From Gordionus sp. m RMFG-2023 (lineage: Eukaryota > Nematomorpha > Gordioida > Chordodea > Parachordodidae): a stretch of DNA of 64,000 nucleotides. The notes under the pieces were generated by a model. That model searched no databases and was not told where the DNA came from. It was given only the letters and a program-made list of their open reading frames with translations. The stretch covers positions 80,205,561-80,269,560 of the forward strand of contig NC_088775.1 of the NCBI RefSeq assembly GCF_954871325.1, read 5' to 3'. Made by a program: the position numbers and the translations under genes. This document shows positions 1-22,662 of the stretch, in pieces. Every line of letters starts with the position of its first letter. The first letter of the stretch is position 1.

Positions 1-195
1 GATGGAAAAGGCGACAAAATAAATCTGGGCGGTCGTCTGGAGAGGAAAAATGTATAATTTCATATCATTTAGGGTTGTTATTTCGATTAGGTTAGTGGGG
101 TTTAATGACTCATGTATAGATGTACAGTTGAATTGGCAAATTTTGATCGATATTCTTTGTCACAAGTAAAAGACTTCTTTTGGATCACCTATGAA

Positions 196-505
196 AATGT
201 GAAAGTAAAAGTAGAAGAAAGGAAAATAAGAAAGGGGAGGAAAGGGGAAAAAAGGGGAGGAAAGGAAAGGTAAGGAGAAAGAGAAAGGAAATGATTAAAT
301 AAGAAAATGAAAAAATGAGAAAGAGAAAAAAAGGGGAAAGAGAAAGAAAATGTGTGGAAAGAAAAGGGGAATAAAATAGGGAAAGAGAAAGTACAAGGAA
401 AGGAAAAAGAAAAAGAAAAAAAAGGAAATGGAAATGGAAAAAAGGGGAAAAATGGGGAATGGAAAGAATGGGGGAATGCAGAAGAAAAGAAGGGAAAAGC
501 AGATA
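196..505. repeat. Purine-rich (GA/GGAAA) simple repeat
   Basis: The + strand is almost pure purine for about 300 bases, built from degenerate GAAAG, GGAAA and GGGGAAA units. Open frames read across it on both strands are lysine/glutamate or phenylalanine runs caused by composition and are not genes. Bases 506-1160 hold nothing I recognise apart from several short GGGAAA or CCCAGAAAA-like stretches. Confidence 0.85.
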
Positions 506-1160
506 AACAAAGAAAAAATTGGAATTCTGCTTACAATTTTAACATGTAAATAATAACCCTAAAAATATATTGGTTATTCAATCTTTCATATGGACTTAAT
601 TTGTCATTATTTCTTTTCATTTTGAGTAAAAAACAATTCACTGGGAAAATACCCCAGAAAAAAAATTTCCTCGAAAAATAAAATCCCACAAAAAAATTCC
701 CATAAAAAAGAATTCCCAGGGGAAAATTTCGGAGAAAATAAATTACCCAGAAAACCGCCGCCTGTGCCGAAATAACAGAGAATATAAAGACGATCTTGTT
801 TTTATAAAGTTCTTTTTTTATATAATTAAATATTTTGCAATTTCTACATATTGAAATCTCTCAAGTTGAATCGCAATTTATATTAAAAATTAAACTCCAA
901 AGATTTATGCTCAAATAATTTCTGAAGATTTATTTAAAACTCAATGCAGATTTTAAATTTAATAAACCCTTAAGACATCGAAACTTTTACAATAAAAACC
1001 CATTAATCTTTTATCCCAAATATTTATTAATGTTAAATTTTACAGGTAAACTTTTCTCTTGAATCAATATACGCAGAATATTTAGAAAATACCATATCGA
1101 GAATTTTTTATAGCAGAACTTTTATCGAGATGTATTTAGAGCGAATACATAACAATGAAA

Positions 1161-1258
1161 CCTTTATCGCCAATATATATAAAAATATTATAGAGAAGGT
1201 GAAACCCAACCTTTATCGCCAATATATATAAAAATATTATAGAGAAGGTGAAACCCAA
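1161..1258. repeat. Perfect 2 x 49-bp tandem duplication
   Basis: Units 1161-1209 and 1210-1258 are identical. Each contains CCTTTATCGCCAATATATAT and ends in GGTGAAACCCAA. The surrounding 1.0-1.4 kb is dotted with short GCGA or TCGC words, but I see no coding frame or RNA gene in it. Confidence 0.9.
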
Positions 1259-1563
1259 ATCGCGAAGACTATAGCGAAAACTAATTCATAAATCATATAT
1301 GGCGAATTTATTAATGAAGTTAATATTATAGAAAAGCGCGAAAGCAATACCACGATAATTGCGAATAGTGATTATTTTCTTAAAATCACTATAAATTTTT
1401 TAAAATATTTATAGTAATGAATTTTTTAAATTCAATATCAGTTCTATGGTCAGTTTTATATTTGACCATTAAGAAATTATTCAAGAGTTGAGATTGAGTA
1501 ATTATATTATTAAATTGTTTATAAAAATTTATAAAGTAGTTATAATTGTATGGGGCGTTTGTG

Positions 1564-1660
1564 CAGGGCCATAGCCAGGAATTTCCAGCTGAATGAGGGG
1601 GGGGGGTGCTGTTTACTCGGGGGGGGGGGGGATATTTTTATGAAGTAAAATAAATAGTTG
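1564..1660 (+). mobile_element. hAT-type MITE end remnant
   Basis: The stretch begins CAGGGCCATAGCCAGGAAT, then has long G runs. This start matches the left end of the hAT MITE at 30176 (CAGGGCCATAGCCAC). A possible partner end reading toward the left (rc CAGACCCCTAGCCACGGGG) ends near 4334, but the flanks do not match as a target duplication. I therefore call only an end fragment. Confidence 0.4.
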
Positions 1661-1884
1661 GGCATTGATATAACCATTTTGCTATTTATATTAAAAATAT
1701 GTAGACGATTCTAGTTTTAAATTTTAACCTAAAAGAATTAATGCTAAATTCTGTATTATTTTTTTCCTATATGTCATTAATGCTAAATTTTGTTTACGTC
1801 GATCTTTCATGGATTCTCGAATACTCGCTACTCTCTCTAGTATAGAGAATGAGGCCCGAAAAGAGCCTTTGATACATGATGATG

Positions 1885-3081
1885 CATAGGCGTAGCTAGG
1901 ATTTTCATAAGGGGGGGGGGGGAATAAAAAAATTACTGGGGGCTTCGCTTCCAGACCCTCTATGGGCGGGTCTTCAGCCCGCTTAACCCAGGCCTTCGGC
2001 CGGGTTACTTTAGTCTATATATTGTTATAAAATATTCAAATTTTAATAAAAAATAAGCTTGGAACAAATATGAAATATATTTTTATTAGTTTATATAAAA
2101 TAAAAATATAATAAATTACTTGTATTGTATATACCTTAATATAAAAGCATGGTAATGATTTATTCCAAACAATTATAAGAAATTTATTTATAATAAGTAA
2201 AGACATATAGTTGATTTTTCTCTATTATATAGAATTAGTTATAAAATACTAGGTAAAATTCCACTTTTACAGACATATTTGACAGTTAGAGAATATATTA
2301 CAGTTAATAATTTAACAAATTTTACTAATCAATGCTCTTGATATTAAATATAGCAACAATTTGCATTCAATTATTTAACGCCATCTATTTAATTTAAGTA
2401 AAAATGATATTTAATTTAATTTTCATATTATTCATCCCACAATGTCTTAAGATATTTTATGATGTCCTTATCAATATTTTATTGTTTTCTGTAAAATATA
2501 TAATTCGCTATATTGGTAAAAATTACTTGATTGTCATTTGATAATTAGATATACTGTAAATCTACGTCATATAATATTCCACTGTTTGTATTGTGCTTTA
2601 ATATTTTTTAAATTTATGATTTAATTTTATCAATAGTTTTATAATTATATTTTACTTTTATAAAGATAAATAAATTAAAATTACTCACTTTATAAAAAAA
2701 TATATTTGATATATTATATTATTTAGTAATTTTATGGATCTATTATTAATAATTATAATACATTTCACTTCTGTCTTAAGACTTATCTTTGGCTTATATT
2801 CCATTTATTAAAAAACATTTTTGGTTCATTTTATATATTTATAAATTTATTTTTCCCCAAAATCTATAAGTTATGATGAATAGTTTTATAAAAAAATATC
2901 AACTTTTACAATCTTTCTTTTAAATATTATTTAAGATATATGCATACATATTTGAGGGTCAGAGAGTGGGGGGAGGACTAAGGGGGATATTTTTTATTAG
3001 CTAAAAATGATATTTACAAAAAGTGATAAATTTCTGAAGGGGGGGAATTTTCCCTTGTCCCCTCCCCTGGCTACGCCTATG
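1885..3081. mobile_element. Non-autonomous hAT MITE, 1.2 kb, with 8-bp TSD
   Basis: The terminal inverted repeats are CATAGGCGTAGC at the left and GCTACGCCTATG at the right. The 8-bp flanks are identical (TGATGATG at 1877-1884 and 3082-3089), as hAT insertions produce. No transposase frame is present, so it would move only in trans. Near the left end lies a run of GC stem-loops with TTCG-type loops (about 1938-2005). A second, longer family member lies at 30176-33733. This copy keeps the uninterrupted site (near 2474) that a Helitron occupies in the second copy. Confidence 0.85.
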
Positions 3082-3674
3082 TGATGATGGCTGCTAGGTA
3101 GCATTTATACAATTCTTTAGATGCAAGATAAAAAAATTTTTATACATAATATTTACGATATTTTCAAAATTATGTTTCTTTAACTTTTGCAGTTAAAAAT
3201 CCTTTTGTTATTTTTATTTCATAATGTAAGGTTTAAAAATTTAAGTTTAATAATGATTTTAGCGGGGGCATTTTATCTAATTGAAAATAATTAAGGTCAA
3301 AGTTATTAAAACCTGATAGAAGATTATAATCATCTTGTGTAAATCTATCTAAAACGATCTAAATAACTATAAAATAATCTTTTTTAATGAATAAGACTCT
3401 TATTCACAATTAAATTGTTATTTGGCATTGACTAAAAAATCTTGAAGATTTGACGGCGTTCTACGTGCCCTTGATAATATTTAAGGAATGAGATAAGATT
3501 TTGATACAAGTTTCTAAGTTTTAATTCTTTCCAAATCAAAAGAATTCTTCTTTTATTTTTTAATATAATGATTGTGGAATCAATAATCTACTATGTAACT
3601 ATTGATTTTAGTTATCTATTTAGTGGCATTATTATTATAATACCTCATAAATTAAAATAGCCAATATATTTTAA

Positions 3675-3835
3675 TAATATTAACACATTGAGATAAAAGA
3701 TCCAAGACTTCGGCTGAATCATGAGTGGAAATTTCTGAGTTAAGAGTTTACTTAAAAAAGTAAAATAGTACTTCACCAATAACTTCAAAATCTTATAAAT
3801 GATATGAGATGTTTCTAAATGACCAGCTTAGGAAT
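3675..3835 (-). repeat. Dispersed repeat, inverted copy at 33765-33915
   Basis: The reverse complement of this stretch closely matches 33765-33915, sharing for instance TTCCACTCATGATTCAG and a following ATCTTTTATCT word. Both copies lie beside a member of the same hAT MITE family. The rest of 3090-5061 is AT-rich; one chance open frame (3902-4117) has no recognisable product. Confidence 0.65.
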
Positions 3836-4962
3836 AACCTGTATATTTACAGGATACATTATTATATCTAAAAAAATGATAGATAAAATAAAAAATTAGA
3901 AATGATAACAATATCATACCAATTTAGAACTAATAAATGGTATGTTTATATAAGGAGCCCTATTATTAATTTTCCTTGGAACAGGGTTTGCACTCCTCCA
4001 TTTTGGCCAGACATGACGTTTGCACATCATATGCCTGAATTAATATTTAAATCATTAAGTTACATTAAAATACAATTAATAATGCTATCTGCAGAAAGGA
4101 AAAACATTGTAAATTAATGATTCCTATTAAATTATCTTATAATTCCCCACAAAAAATATAATTAGTAGCCACTTGTTTATTAATATGTATAAATTAAAAA
4201 ACATATTTCTAAAAATGTTGTTGTATTTTTATTTAGATTTAATCGCTAATGATGAATTAAAATTGAAATCTAAATAATTATTTTTAAATTTGGAGCTTGC
4301 CCCCACCCCCCTTCTCCCCGTGGCTAGGGGTCTGGGTTAACTAAGAGTTATATCATTAATTGATTTTAATAGTCTTTTTTAAATGAAATCAAAACACTGA
4401 CTGTGAATACCTCGCCCCAAACAAATAGTATTTCTTTAACAATAATATGATATGGAATTTATTATCCCATGGATAGGCTATTCTATATGATTAAAACAAT
4501 GGATAATTGTGTATTAATTATCAATTTTTCACGAGTAATTCTGTTTTCTAGAATTACATTATAAAATTGTTTAAATCGAGTCAAAATTGCTTACTTAAAA
4601 TTATACTGGGATTAATTCTTCTCTCAAAAAGAATTTTTTTTAATACGCATAAATTTCTATAATTATGTTAAATTTTTTTTAAGTATTATAGTTCCCGCGC
4701 TTTAATAGACCAATAACTGAATTGCGATAACTTTACGATGAAGTGTTCGTACTATCATATGCACGGAAATCATTGGAGGAAAAAAGGATTTCATCCATTT
4801 ATATATTTAATTAAGAAAAATTTTATAAGAAAAAAAATTGTTAATTTTCTTTTAAAGATTAAATTTATTAACAGGCCATAAATAAGTAAAATTTGAAATT
4901 CGAAGTATATTTAGTTTACCTATTCATTTCTAATTTAACCTCGTTTAGCGTCCGACGCATAA

Positions 4963-15213
<10,251 letters not shown>

Positions 15214-15756
15214 TTTATTTTTAAAAAGAACGAAACTTCTTTTTCATATTTTTTTAGATGTAAAATAAATAACATCGACATGTTAACCGAAGAAACAATT
15301 ATTTTACTAATTTTATGACCATATTTTACACAATTTAAAAATTTTTTGTATTATTACAAATTTATACGTAAACATTTATTATAAAAAAAGTTGAAAATAA
15401 ATATTATAAAATTATTGCAAATTGTGTACTTACTAATAATACATATAAAAAAGAATGAATTAATTAAATATTATTTAAGAGAAAGAGCTTTTTTTTTAAA
15501 AAAAATAATAATAATTCTATACATTAATTTATATCGCATATATTTTGGAAAAATATATTATCTAAAATTTGAATTCCAAAGAATTTTGATAAATAGATCA
15601 TCTGATAAGCGAATAATAATTGTTTTTCCAACAAAACGTTCATTATATAAAGTTTAACAAAAAAATACGGGATGTTTTTAAAGGGTATTAGGAAACTTCT
15701 GATATTATTACCTTAATTTTTTTATGTATATAAAATAATTATGACTTTTTGGGGTT
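15214..15756. other. Intergenic gap between convergent genes
   Basis: This is the 543-bp space between the PRMT1-like stop (+) and the PAK1IP1-like stop (-). It is AT-rich, with AATAAA-like words on both strands that could serve as polyadenylation signals. One chance frame (15391-15657) has only AT-biased residues. I see no gene. Confidence 0.7.
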
Positions 15757-18700
15757 CTATATACTTTTCTTTAATTTTTTGTTGACAATCAATTTATCAT
15801 CAGGAGTTATACTTTCTTCCGAATCGATTATATTGTTATTGACAATATTTTCGCGGATTAATGAATTGTCTTCGTAATGGTGTTTTTTACTATTAGAGAT
15901 AGCCATGCACGTTATCCTGCAAGAGGTGTCGATGACCAATAGTTGTTCTAATTTTAGCTGTTTATTATTTGCAATTAATTTTTAAAAAAATATTTATATT
16001 CTAATTTGTTAATCCTTATTATTGGTACGCTTTCTACAATTCACTAGCCTCAGCCTAGTTTTATGTTTCATGAAGACCGAGATTTAACCTTCTATTATGC
16101 TAGTGGAAGAATATGTTTTCCAATTTAAAACCTGATATTCATCTCAATAAACTTCTCCTGTTAATCATAACTCTGATATTTTATTTTAATTTTTTCCCCA
16201 ATAGAATTGATCGTTAAACTTAATCTTTATAATATAATATTAGATCGTTTCCTTACATAATATTCTATTCTTTCCCTAATTCAATTTTGCTTTCTAATTT
16301 AAGATAGATGGCATTTTCTTAAAACTCGATAGTAAATACTAACAAAATCAAAACTAAATTTTTGTAGACTAACGTTTTTTTACCTTGAATAAATCCAAAT
16401 CGAATAATTTGATCGTACCATCACTTGAAGCGGTGATTATGATTTTATGTTTAATGTTATTGTTGAGTCCTGTGTCAAAATTTCGGCAATATTTTCTCGA
16501 TATATCAAGGGATTGGTTACTTGGGGTCAAAGGCTGATAACACACCGATGATGTGGATGAAATAATATTTTCATTAACTAGTATTATTTGTTTGACCCTT
16601 TTAATATATATATTAAATTTAAACCATTCACATGGTCTATATGTGGACAAACGAAAGTTTAACTAGCAAATCAATAAAAAATATAGATACTGGCAAATCT
16701 ATTAAAATATATATTTTGGCAAAGTTCAAAAAATATTATAAATTCGAATAAAATAATGGAGAAAAAATGACTGAATATGAAAAATAAATTTAGAAATACA
16801 GGACATTTTAAATGGCAAATATAAGTATAAAATATATGAAAGAGACCCAATAGTCAATCCTTAGGGAATATAAAGATAATTTAGTGCATATAAAAAGGTG
16901 TCAATCAACAATGGAAAAGTTGTTTAAAATGATAAGGAAATAAAGAGATGGTAGTTGATATCTTTTCTTTAAAAACCGGATAAAATTTGATACTAGATAA
17001 ATTAGGGCATATCTAAACTAAAAAATAATAAACGCTTTACGCGTTTTAACATCATTTGTACAGTGGACACGTAAAGTAACAATATGTAAACCTTTTCTTA
17101 TTTTTTTGAGTTTGAACGTACCCTTTAGCCGTTTAAAAAAATAAAATAGTTGATTGGCTCATGGAATCCAGTTACAGGGACAGACCACATACTTTACAAA
17201 AATAATAAACTAAAATTTGATACATCTTTTTAATAACTTAATAATTATGACCAAAGTAACATTTTATTTGTAATATCTTTTCTTTGATTAACCCTAGGTA
17301 AGGTGGGGAAAAAATAACGCGAGAGGTTGGATATAGTTCCCTTATTTTAAAATCACTAAAATTTCTAAATTAAGTTTCAATATTTTAGACATTTATTAAG
17401 TTAATCTTAAATAATTATAAAAATTTTGAAGATTTATTATATAATAAAAATATTGTTAAAAATAAATTAAATTACAAAAATACTACAATTCATATATTTT
17501 TACCATAAAATAAAAAAGATGCAAAAATTTTATTCAGTTTATTTTTAATGTACCTTTGCCTCCAAAATATGTTTATATCTTAAAAATCATTCAATAAAAA
17601 TGCACACAGCTTAGCATAATATAGAAGGTTAGTGAACAAACAAGGTCAAAAGTTACAAAAAAAGTAATGCACTACCTTAACTAGGGATGTGTTATTTTTT
17701 ATCAGATCAGGCCGATATTTAATCCTTTTTATCGCCTGTCGGACTATATTAAATAATTTTCTGATCCAATAAAATGATGTCTTAATTTTAAAAAAAATTT
17801 CAAATTTCATAAGTATTTGTATCAGATATGATATCTGATCAACCTCCAAAAAGTGGTATCGGTCTCCTCTAACCTTAACACTGTCACTTTTGTAATTTGT
17901 TATCTGGGTATCTAAAAAATAATTCATAATTAAATTATTGCAGAGACCTGCAGGGTTACCATTTACAAGGCCCAGCTCGGATTATTTTTTAAAATATTTT
18001 TCAGCCTGACCCAATATTTTCAGGTCTGGCCCAGATTTTTTAAAATATATTATATTTATTATTAATTTCTATAACTAATGATAGCAATAAAATATGGCAC
18101 TGCCCTTGGACCCAGGCCAGGCCTGCAGGTATCTGAATTATTGAAAGTGGAGTTCTATAATAATATATTGTTTGATAAATAAATGGAGTAATTGTAACAG
18201 TGGCTTTGTTAAATATTATTTAAGGAAGAAAAATATTAATTTTTCAATGGAGGTGTTCAGACATATTTTGTTGAGATAAAAATACTTGAGGTGTGTAGAT
18301 AAATTGCTCCATTTTTTAGCCAACTCCAAAAATGGCTAAACCAACAAAAACTAGGACTTCAGCCTCTAAGTTTTTGAATAAAATATAACTTAAACTTGAA
18401 GATGGTAGAAAAAATATTTGGATTCAAGGTATATTGATTTTTCAATTATACCTATAGTTTGAGACAATTTAGCCCTAAGAAACACAGTGCAGAGTAAGAA
18501 TTTTTCTCTCACCAATGAGGCTTATAATTTCTAAGGGTTGTTACTCAATTAAAATTTTATCTCTTTAAATAGGAAATTTTTTTTTCTCATTCAGGCAATC
18601 AAATAGATGCTCTTGTGATGAAAGTTTAAAAAAAAATTTCAATCTATTACTAATCTTGTGTAATCTTTTTAACTACCTATAGATTAATAGATGAACAATT

Positions 18701-19846
18701 TTTTTATCAAAATTCAACAATTTTATTATAGATCGGGTAATTAATCTTATTGGTTTATGTTATTTAAAAGTAATAGAGTTATAAAATAAATACACTTTTA
18801 TTAAAAATTGAGATTTTTCTCTTAATAAAGTGAAAACTTTATAAGATAAAAGTGTGCTAAAGAAAGTTAGCTTAAACATATATAAATTTTTTTTTTACCT
18901 ATTTTGTTTGGTATTAAATTTGGCCAATGTACATTTTTTGGACAAATTATATAATTTAAGGAATCCTTTTTCAATAGCAATTAATAATAAATCATCCTAT
19001 ATGGATTTAATTTTAAAGAATTATTAATTGCATCTAACTTCTATAAAACATAAAGTTGTTGCTTTATGACCAAACTTTAATGATAAATACAAACTAGCAG
19101 TTTCCAATTGATATATTTGTAAGTATTGTGAGGAAAACAAAGCATAATAAGAACCACCTATTGACCATATAACTTGATCATAATCTTAGTTATAATGAGA
19201 TAGAATTTATTATAATGTTATTTCACTTTTGTCTAAATTTGTTACAAATGCTTTTTTTTGCTGTGTTAAATTCCATGTTATTAATTTTTTATCTTGGCCT
19301 ATAGAAAGCATGAGTTTACCAGAATAATGAATCGCAATTGATGATATAGGTCCCCTATATAAATAGAAAGATGGAAAAATAGGTCATAATATTTATAACT
19401 GATGAGCTAATAGAACTTTTTCACAATTCCAATTATTCAAATTCCATATTGATATATTTCCATCCATTCCACATGCATATAAGTAAGAAGTGTTTAAAAA
19501 TTTCAAGGAAGTTATTTCACCTAAAAATATTTTTTTAAATTAATGCACAATTAAAATCGATACTTTCATGTTTTACTAAAGATCCAATCGAGATTCTTTT
19601 ATTTAAATCAACTATGTTAATAACTTCGTCAATACCTCCTGTAGCCATAATATTGTTTGAAGACACATCTATGCATTTCACACTATATGAATGAGATTTA
19701 TCAATAAAAGTTGGAATAGAACGGCAATTCTTATTTATTAATGAAAATATATTAACCCTTTTTAAATATACTTGTACGGTTTTTGTTCCACTTTTGATAC
19801 TATAACCCATTAATAAACCTTCATAACTTCCAACAATTATTTCCAT
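15757..19846 (-). CDS. PAK1IP1: PAK1IP1/Mak11-like WD40 protein, seven exons
   Basis: Minus-strand exons: 19846-19564, 19520-19400, 19354-19227, 19184-19039, 18996-18899, 16597-16384 and 15957-15757. All have GT-AG borders and continuous phase, giving 396 codons plus stop; the human protein is 392 aa. Known family roles are 60S ribosomal subunit assembly in the nucleolus (yeast Mak11) and inhibition of PAK1 kinase. Supporting text: the start MEIIVGSYEGLLMGY; WD blades such as ATGGIDEVINIVDL, CGMDGNISIWNL, SIGQDKKLITWNL and TASSDGTIKLFDL; and the segment YLQIYQLETASL, which matches the human IDIYQLDTASI region. Between NRVK and IIITASSDG it carries about 35 extra residues. The basic C-terminal tail of vertebrates is reduced to a short VNKKLKKSI. 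Four introns are 42-55 nt; intron 5 is 2.3 kb and holds a MITE. ATG at 19844-19846 is the only in-frame start that gives the family N-terminus. Confidence 0.92.
17655..17910. repeat. Possible MITE-like inverted repeat (intron 5 of PAK1IP1)
   Basis: The left end AGTTACAAAAAAAGTAATGC then ACTACCTTAACTAG resembles the reverse complement of the right end, AATTACAAAAGTGACAG then TGTTAAGGTTAG. The match is imperfect and I cannot define borders or a target duplication. Confidence 0.3.
17941..18135. mobile_element. 195-bp hAT MITE with perfect 8-bp TSD
   Basis: The ends are CAGAGACCTGCAGG (left) and CCTGCAGGTATCTG (right), 13 of 14 bases complementary. Both flanks read AATTATTG (17933-17940 and 18136-18143). 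It contains no coding frame. It sits in intron 5 of the PAK1IP1-like gene. A fragment with a related start (CAGTGACCTGCAGTCC) lies at 41411. Confidence 0.85.
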
Positions 19847-20239
19847 CTTAAAAATTATGATTAAAACTCACTGACCTAACTTATGAAGGTTTCAAAAAAT
19901 AATTTTCCATGAAATAGATCTTTTCGAAAATTTATAATATATTAAAATGAGCCACTGCAAAACTGGCATTTTTTTGTGCTGCTATTTTCCAATTCCTTAA
20001 AAAATATTATTTCTTCATTTATATTAAAAAATATCAAAAGTAACATTTAAAAAAAATTAAATAAACATTTAAAAAGACGAAAGTTATAAGTAAATTATAA
20101 AGAAAATATAGAAACGGGAGGGAGTGGCAAAAAATGCTTTCATTAAGCCTTAGGAAGACTAATATAGGTGCTTCGGAACACGGTGATTTGGGTTTATTGT
20201 AACAATTTAAAAGAGGATCTCTGATCACCATTAATTTGT

Positions 20240-20690
20240 TTTTTACATAAAATCTTAAATATTAGCCTAGGGGGTCTAAAGACCCACTGGTAGAAATAAC
20301 ATTTGGGATAAAGTGAAAATCATAAGTACTTCTGGGCTAGAGGAAAATAGGATGACACAAGTGAAATCCCAAATAAAAAGTTTTCCTCTAAACCAAGGAA
20401 TATTTGTGAGCCCATCTGCTTCCAGGAGGTTTGGATAGTTGTAAACCCTAATTTGTTCGAGATCATAGAGTTAATACCTGTATGTCAACTGAACCGTACT
20501 TTAGAATATAAACAGGTTAGACCATATCCACCATTAGAATCGAAATCTTTCCCGCACCCTTTACATTGACTAGGTTACAGCCATGTCTATGCCTTATGGT
20601 CACCCTCAGCTCCTCATCGGATAGCAAAAGACCAAGATTTCCACTAATTATTACGTTCAAGTTTTTTTAAGATTAAAACTATTTAGCTCT
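20240..20690 (-). pseudogene. Relic of a retroelement C-terminal, RLE-like domain
   Basis: This stretch is less AT-rich than its surroundings. Frame pieces on the minus strand read LSDEELRVTIRHRHGCNL, then CGKDFDSNGGYGLTC, then NKLGFTTIQTSWKQMGSQ and FLFGISLVSSYF. This order resembles the conserved cysteine motif followed by the KRPDG...WDVTC nuclease-like block found after reverse transcriptase in some animal non-LTR elements. Several frame changes and stops show it is dead. The identification rests on remembered motif layout and is tentative. A fragment at 32040-32200 may come from the RT part of the same family. Confidence 0.4.
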
Positions 20691-21559
20691 CGAGATTTTC
20701 ATATGTGAGCAAAACTTTAGAAACCCTACGAATTTTTTTTAGAATACATTCACCTGTAAATCAAAAGTATAACAACCTGGAATATTCCTAAAATTATGAT
20801 GGTCTAAAGAATGATATCATAATTTCTAAAGAGGGAAGTGATAGGTTTACTTCACGGATTAAAGTATTACGTATACATATAAAGTATGATAAATACAAAA
20901 AATTTCAGAATTATTAAAGTATCGACAATAATATATCTGAAAAAAACATTTAAGACTTTGATGTATCATAGTTTTATTTAACGATTATTTTATCGTATTT
21001 CAGTGTTATAATTCTTTTTGTTTATAGAAGGATAATTGTTATAGCTGTAGTTAGTTTTGGTTTCAGTTTTGTCGCAATAGTTAGCTGTAAAAAATGGACG
21101 CATAATTAATAAAAATATAAATTTGAAAGATTGCTGGATAAGCAAGTGTATTATTATATATACAATTACAACATAAATATCAGAGATATCTATATAGATC
21201 ACACATTTTTACTTGCCCAGATTTTAAAACAAAAAATTTTCGAGCCATATTTGATTCCTATTTTCTTTATTTCTAAGGCCAGCCAGGATTCTTAAATCTT
21301 GATTTTTAAAATTTTAAATAATTTTAAAATTATTTTGTTGCATTTTTGAAATTATTTTAAAGAGAAATAAAAATATAAGTAGCAAATGAGTATTAAATGG
21401 TTTATTATATGAAGGATATTATAAAAATTAAATATAATATTCTGAAACTTTAAATTTAATTATGCTAGGATAATTACTTTTCTAAATAGACAAAATATAT
21501 AACAAAACCATAGAAGTTTTTTAATTCCTTCGAAAAAGTTCCATTGACTCTAGATTTAT

Positions 21560-21642
21560 AATGATATAATTAAAGCCTTTCAAAAATATGAGGCAGTTAG
21601 AAAAAATACCCACGAGTTAGCAGTATCTTCAGTCCGCCCCTG
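21560..21642. mobile_element. hAT right-end relic
   Basis: The stretch ends AGTCCGCCCCTG and is preceded by text aligning with the right end of the large hAT at 55493-61002 (which ends GCCAGTCCGCCCCTG). No left end is visible. Confidence 0.45.
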
Positions 21643-21719
21643 GTTGTTAGTTTATATAATTTTAGTCCCTGTTGATTCTAATTTATTATTTTCAGGCATC
21701 TTTTTATTGCTTAAAAAAT

Positions 21720-21985
21720 CCAGCAGACAAGTTTATTTCTAAGTATTTTTGACTTATTTTTATAATTGTGAGAAATTCGTAAATCTCTGATCTTCCAGGC
21801 ATGAAGCTTATTTGAATCTCTCATATTTCGAGTATGCTCTTAACTTTTTATTTTTCAGTGTTTAGTAAAGTTTTGGACAATAGTATATTAGTTTATACTT
21901 CTGTAATTTTGACAATTATATGGATCATTTTCAATAATAAGAATTAAATCGCTCTTCCCACATGACAGGATATTCACTGAAACCA
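21720..21985 (-). pseudogene. RTE-clade LINE reverse-transcriptase fragment
   Basis: On the minus strand broken frames give DPYNCQNYRSIN and ISFMPGRSEIYEFLT. These correspond to the NCNNYRGI and FGFMPGRST segments at the start of the RTE-type RT fingers. The fragment is short and interrupted; nothing downstream of the fingers is present. Confidence 0.45.
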
Positions 21986-22221
21986 AACCCTCCCCAAATA
22001 CCCCCCTCCCTTATAAAAAATCTATCGCCTTCTGGGACGTTATTTTTACATTATTACTAACACGTTTTTAATAATAAGGGTATTGAGAGGAGGGGGTAGG
22101 AAAAGTTTGCATCCAATTTTTTTGAAGAGGTTAAGGGGGGGGGGGTCGTCATTTACGGGGGGTAGGTTTAGCCTACTATCGAGGCTCAGTTTATATAAAC
22201 TTTCTGTTAACCTCTTTGATG

Positions 22222-22559
22222 ATGTATAGATAATATACTGCTATAATAATTTTTATAGACCTATTATAATATAAATAGAATGCTAAATTTCGACCAATAT
22301 TATATACATAATCATTATTTTCCAAATAAGACGATTTCTGGATTATTAATCAATATAAAAGGGTAGATATTCTATCAGTAAACTCATATTCATGGCAAAC
22401 AATATATACTATAATAATGTATTTTTAGAAATGAACAGGTTTTTGATTCAATTCATGCTTAAATAACTCTTTTGCATTCATAATATTTTGATAGTTATTT
22501 ATATTATAATAGGTCTATAATTAAATTAAAATCATTATAGCAATATATTATCAATACAT
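22222..22559. mobile_element. 338-bp MITE with about 55-bp inverted ends
   Basis: The left end ATGTATAGATAATATACTGC and the reverse complement of the right end ATGTATTGATAATATATTGC are near-identical. Both arms continue to TATAGACCTATTATAATATA. The interior has no coding frame. No target duplication is convincing, so I leave the superfamily open. Just upstream (21990-22170) are C- and G-runs like those inside the hAT MITEs, without definable ends. Confidence 0.6.
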
Positions 22560-22662
22560 TGTTAAAAAAGTTAATTCTTTATTGGCAAATAGATTCCATA
22601 TTTTATAACCGAGAGGGCAACCGACGTTCCACAGTATGAGTGCGGATTTTATTTTAAATTAA

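Noticed and set aside
295-549. Open frames on both strands over the GA-rich repeat
   Set aside because: Residue make-up (Lys/Glu/Gly or Phe/Ser runs) follows directly from the purine-rich simple repeat.
1564-4334. One large hAT element spanning both CAGGG-like ends
   Set aside because: The flanks CGTTTGTG and GGTTAACT do not match and the ends pair poorly. Only the inner 1885-3081 element is supported.
15391-15657. 88-codon frame between the two host genes
   Set aside because: It is rich in Ile, Lys, Tyr and Leu, as expected from AT composition. It has no family resemblance and lies in the convergent gap.
19039-19091. Donor at 19090 for PAK1IP1 exon 4
   Set aside because: That junction breaks phase into exon 5. 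The donor after 19039 keeps phase and adds residues that align with the family.
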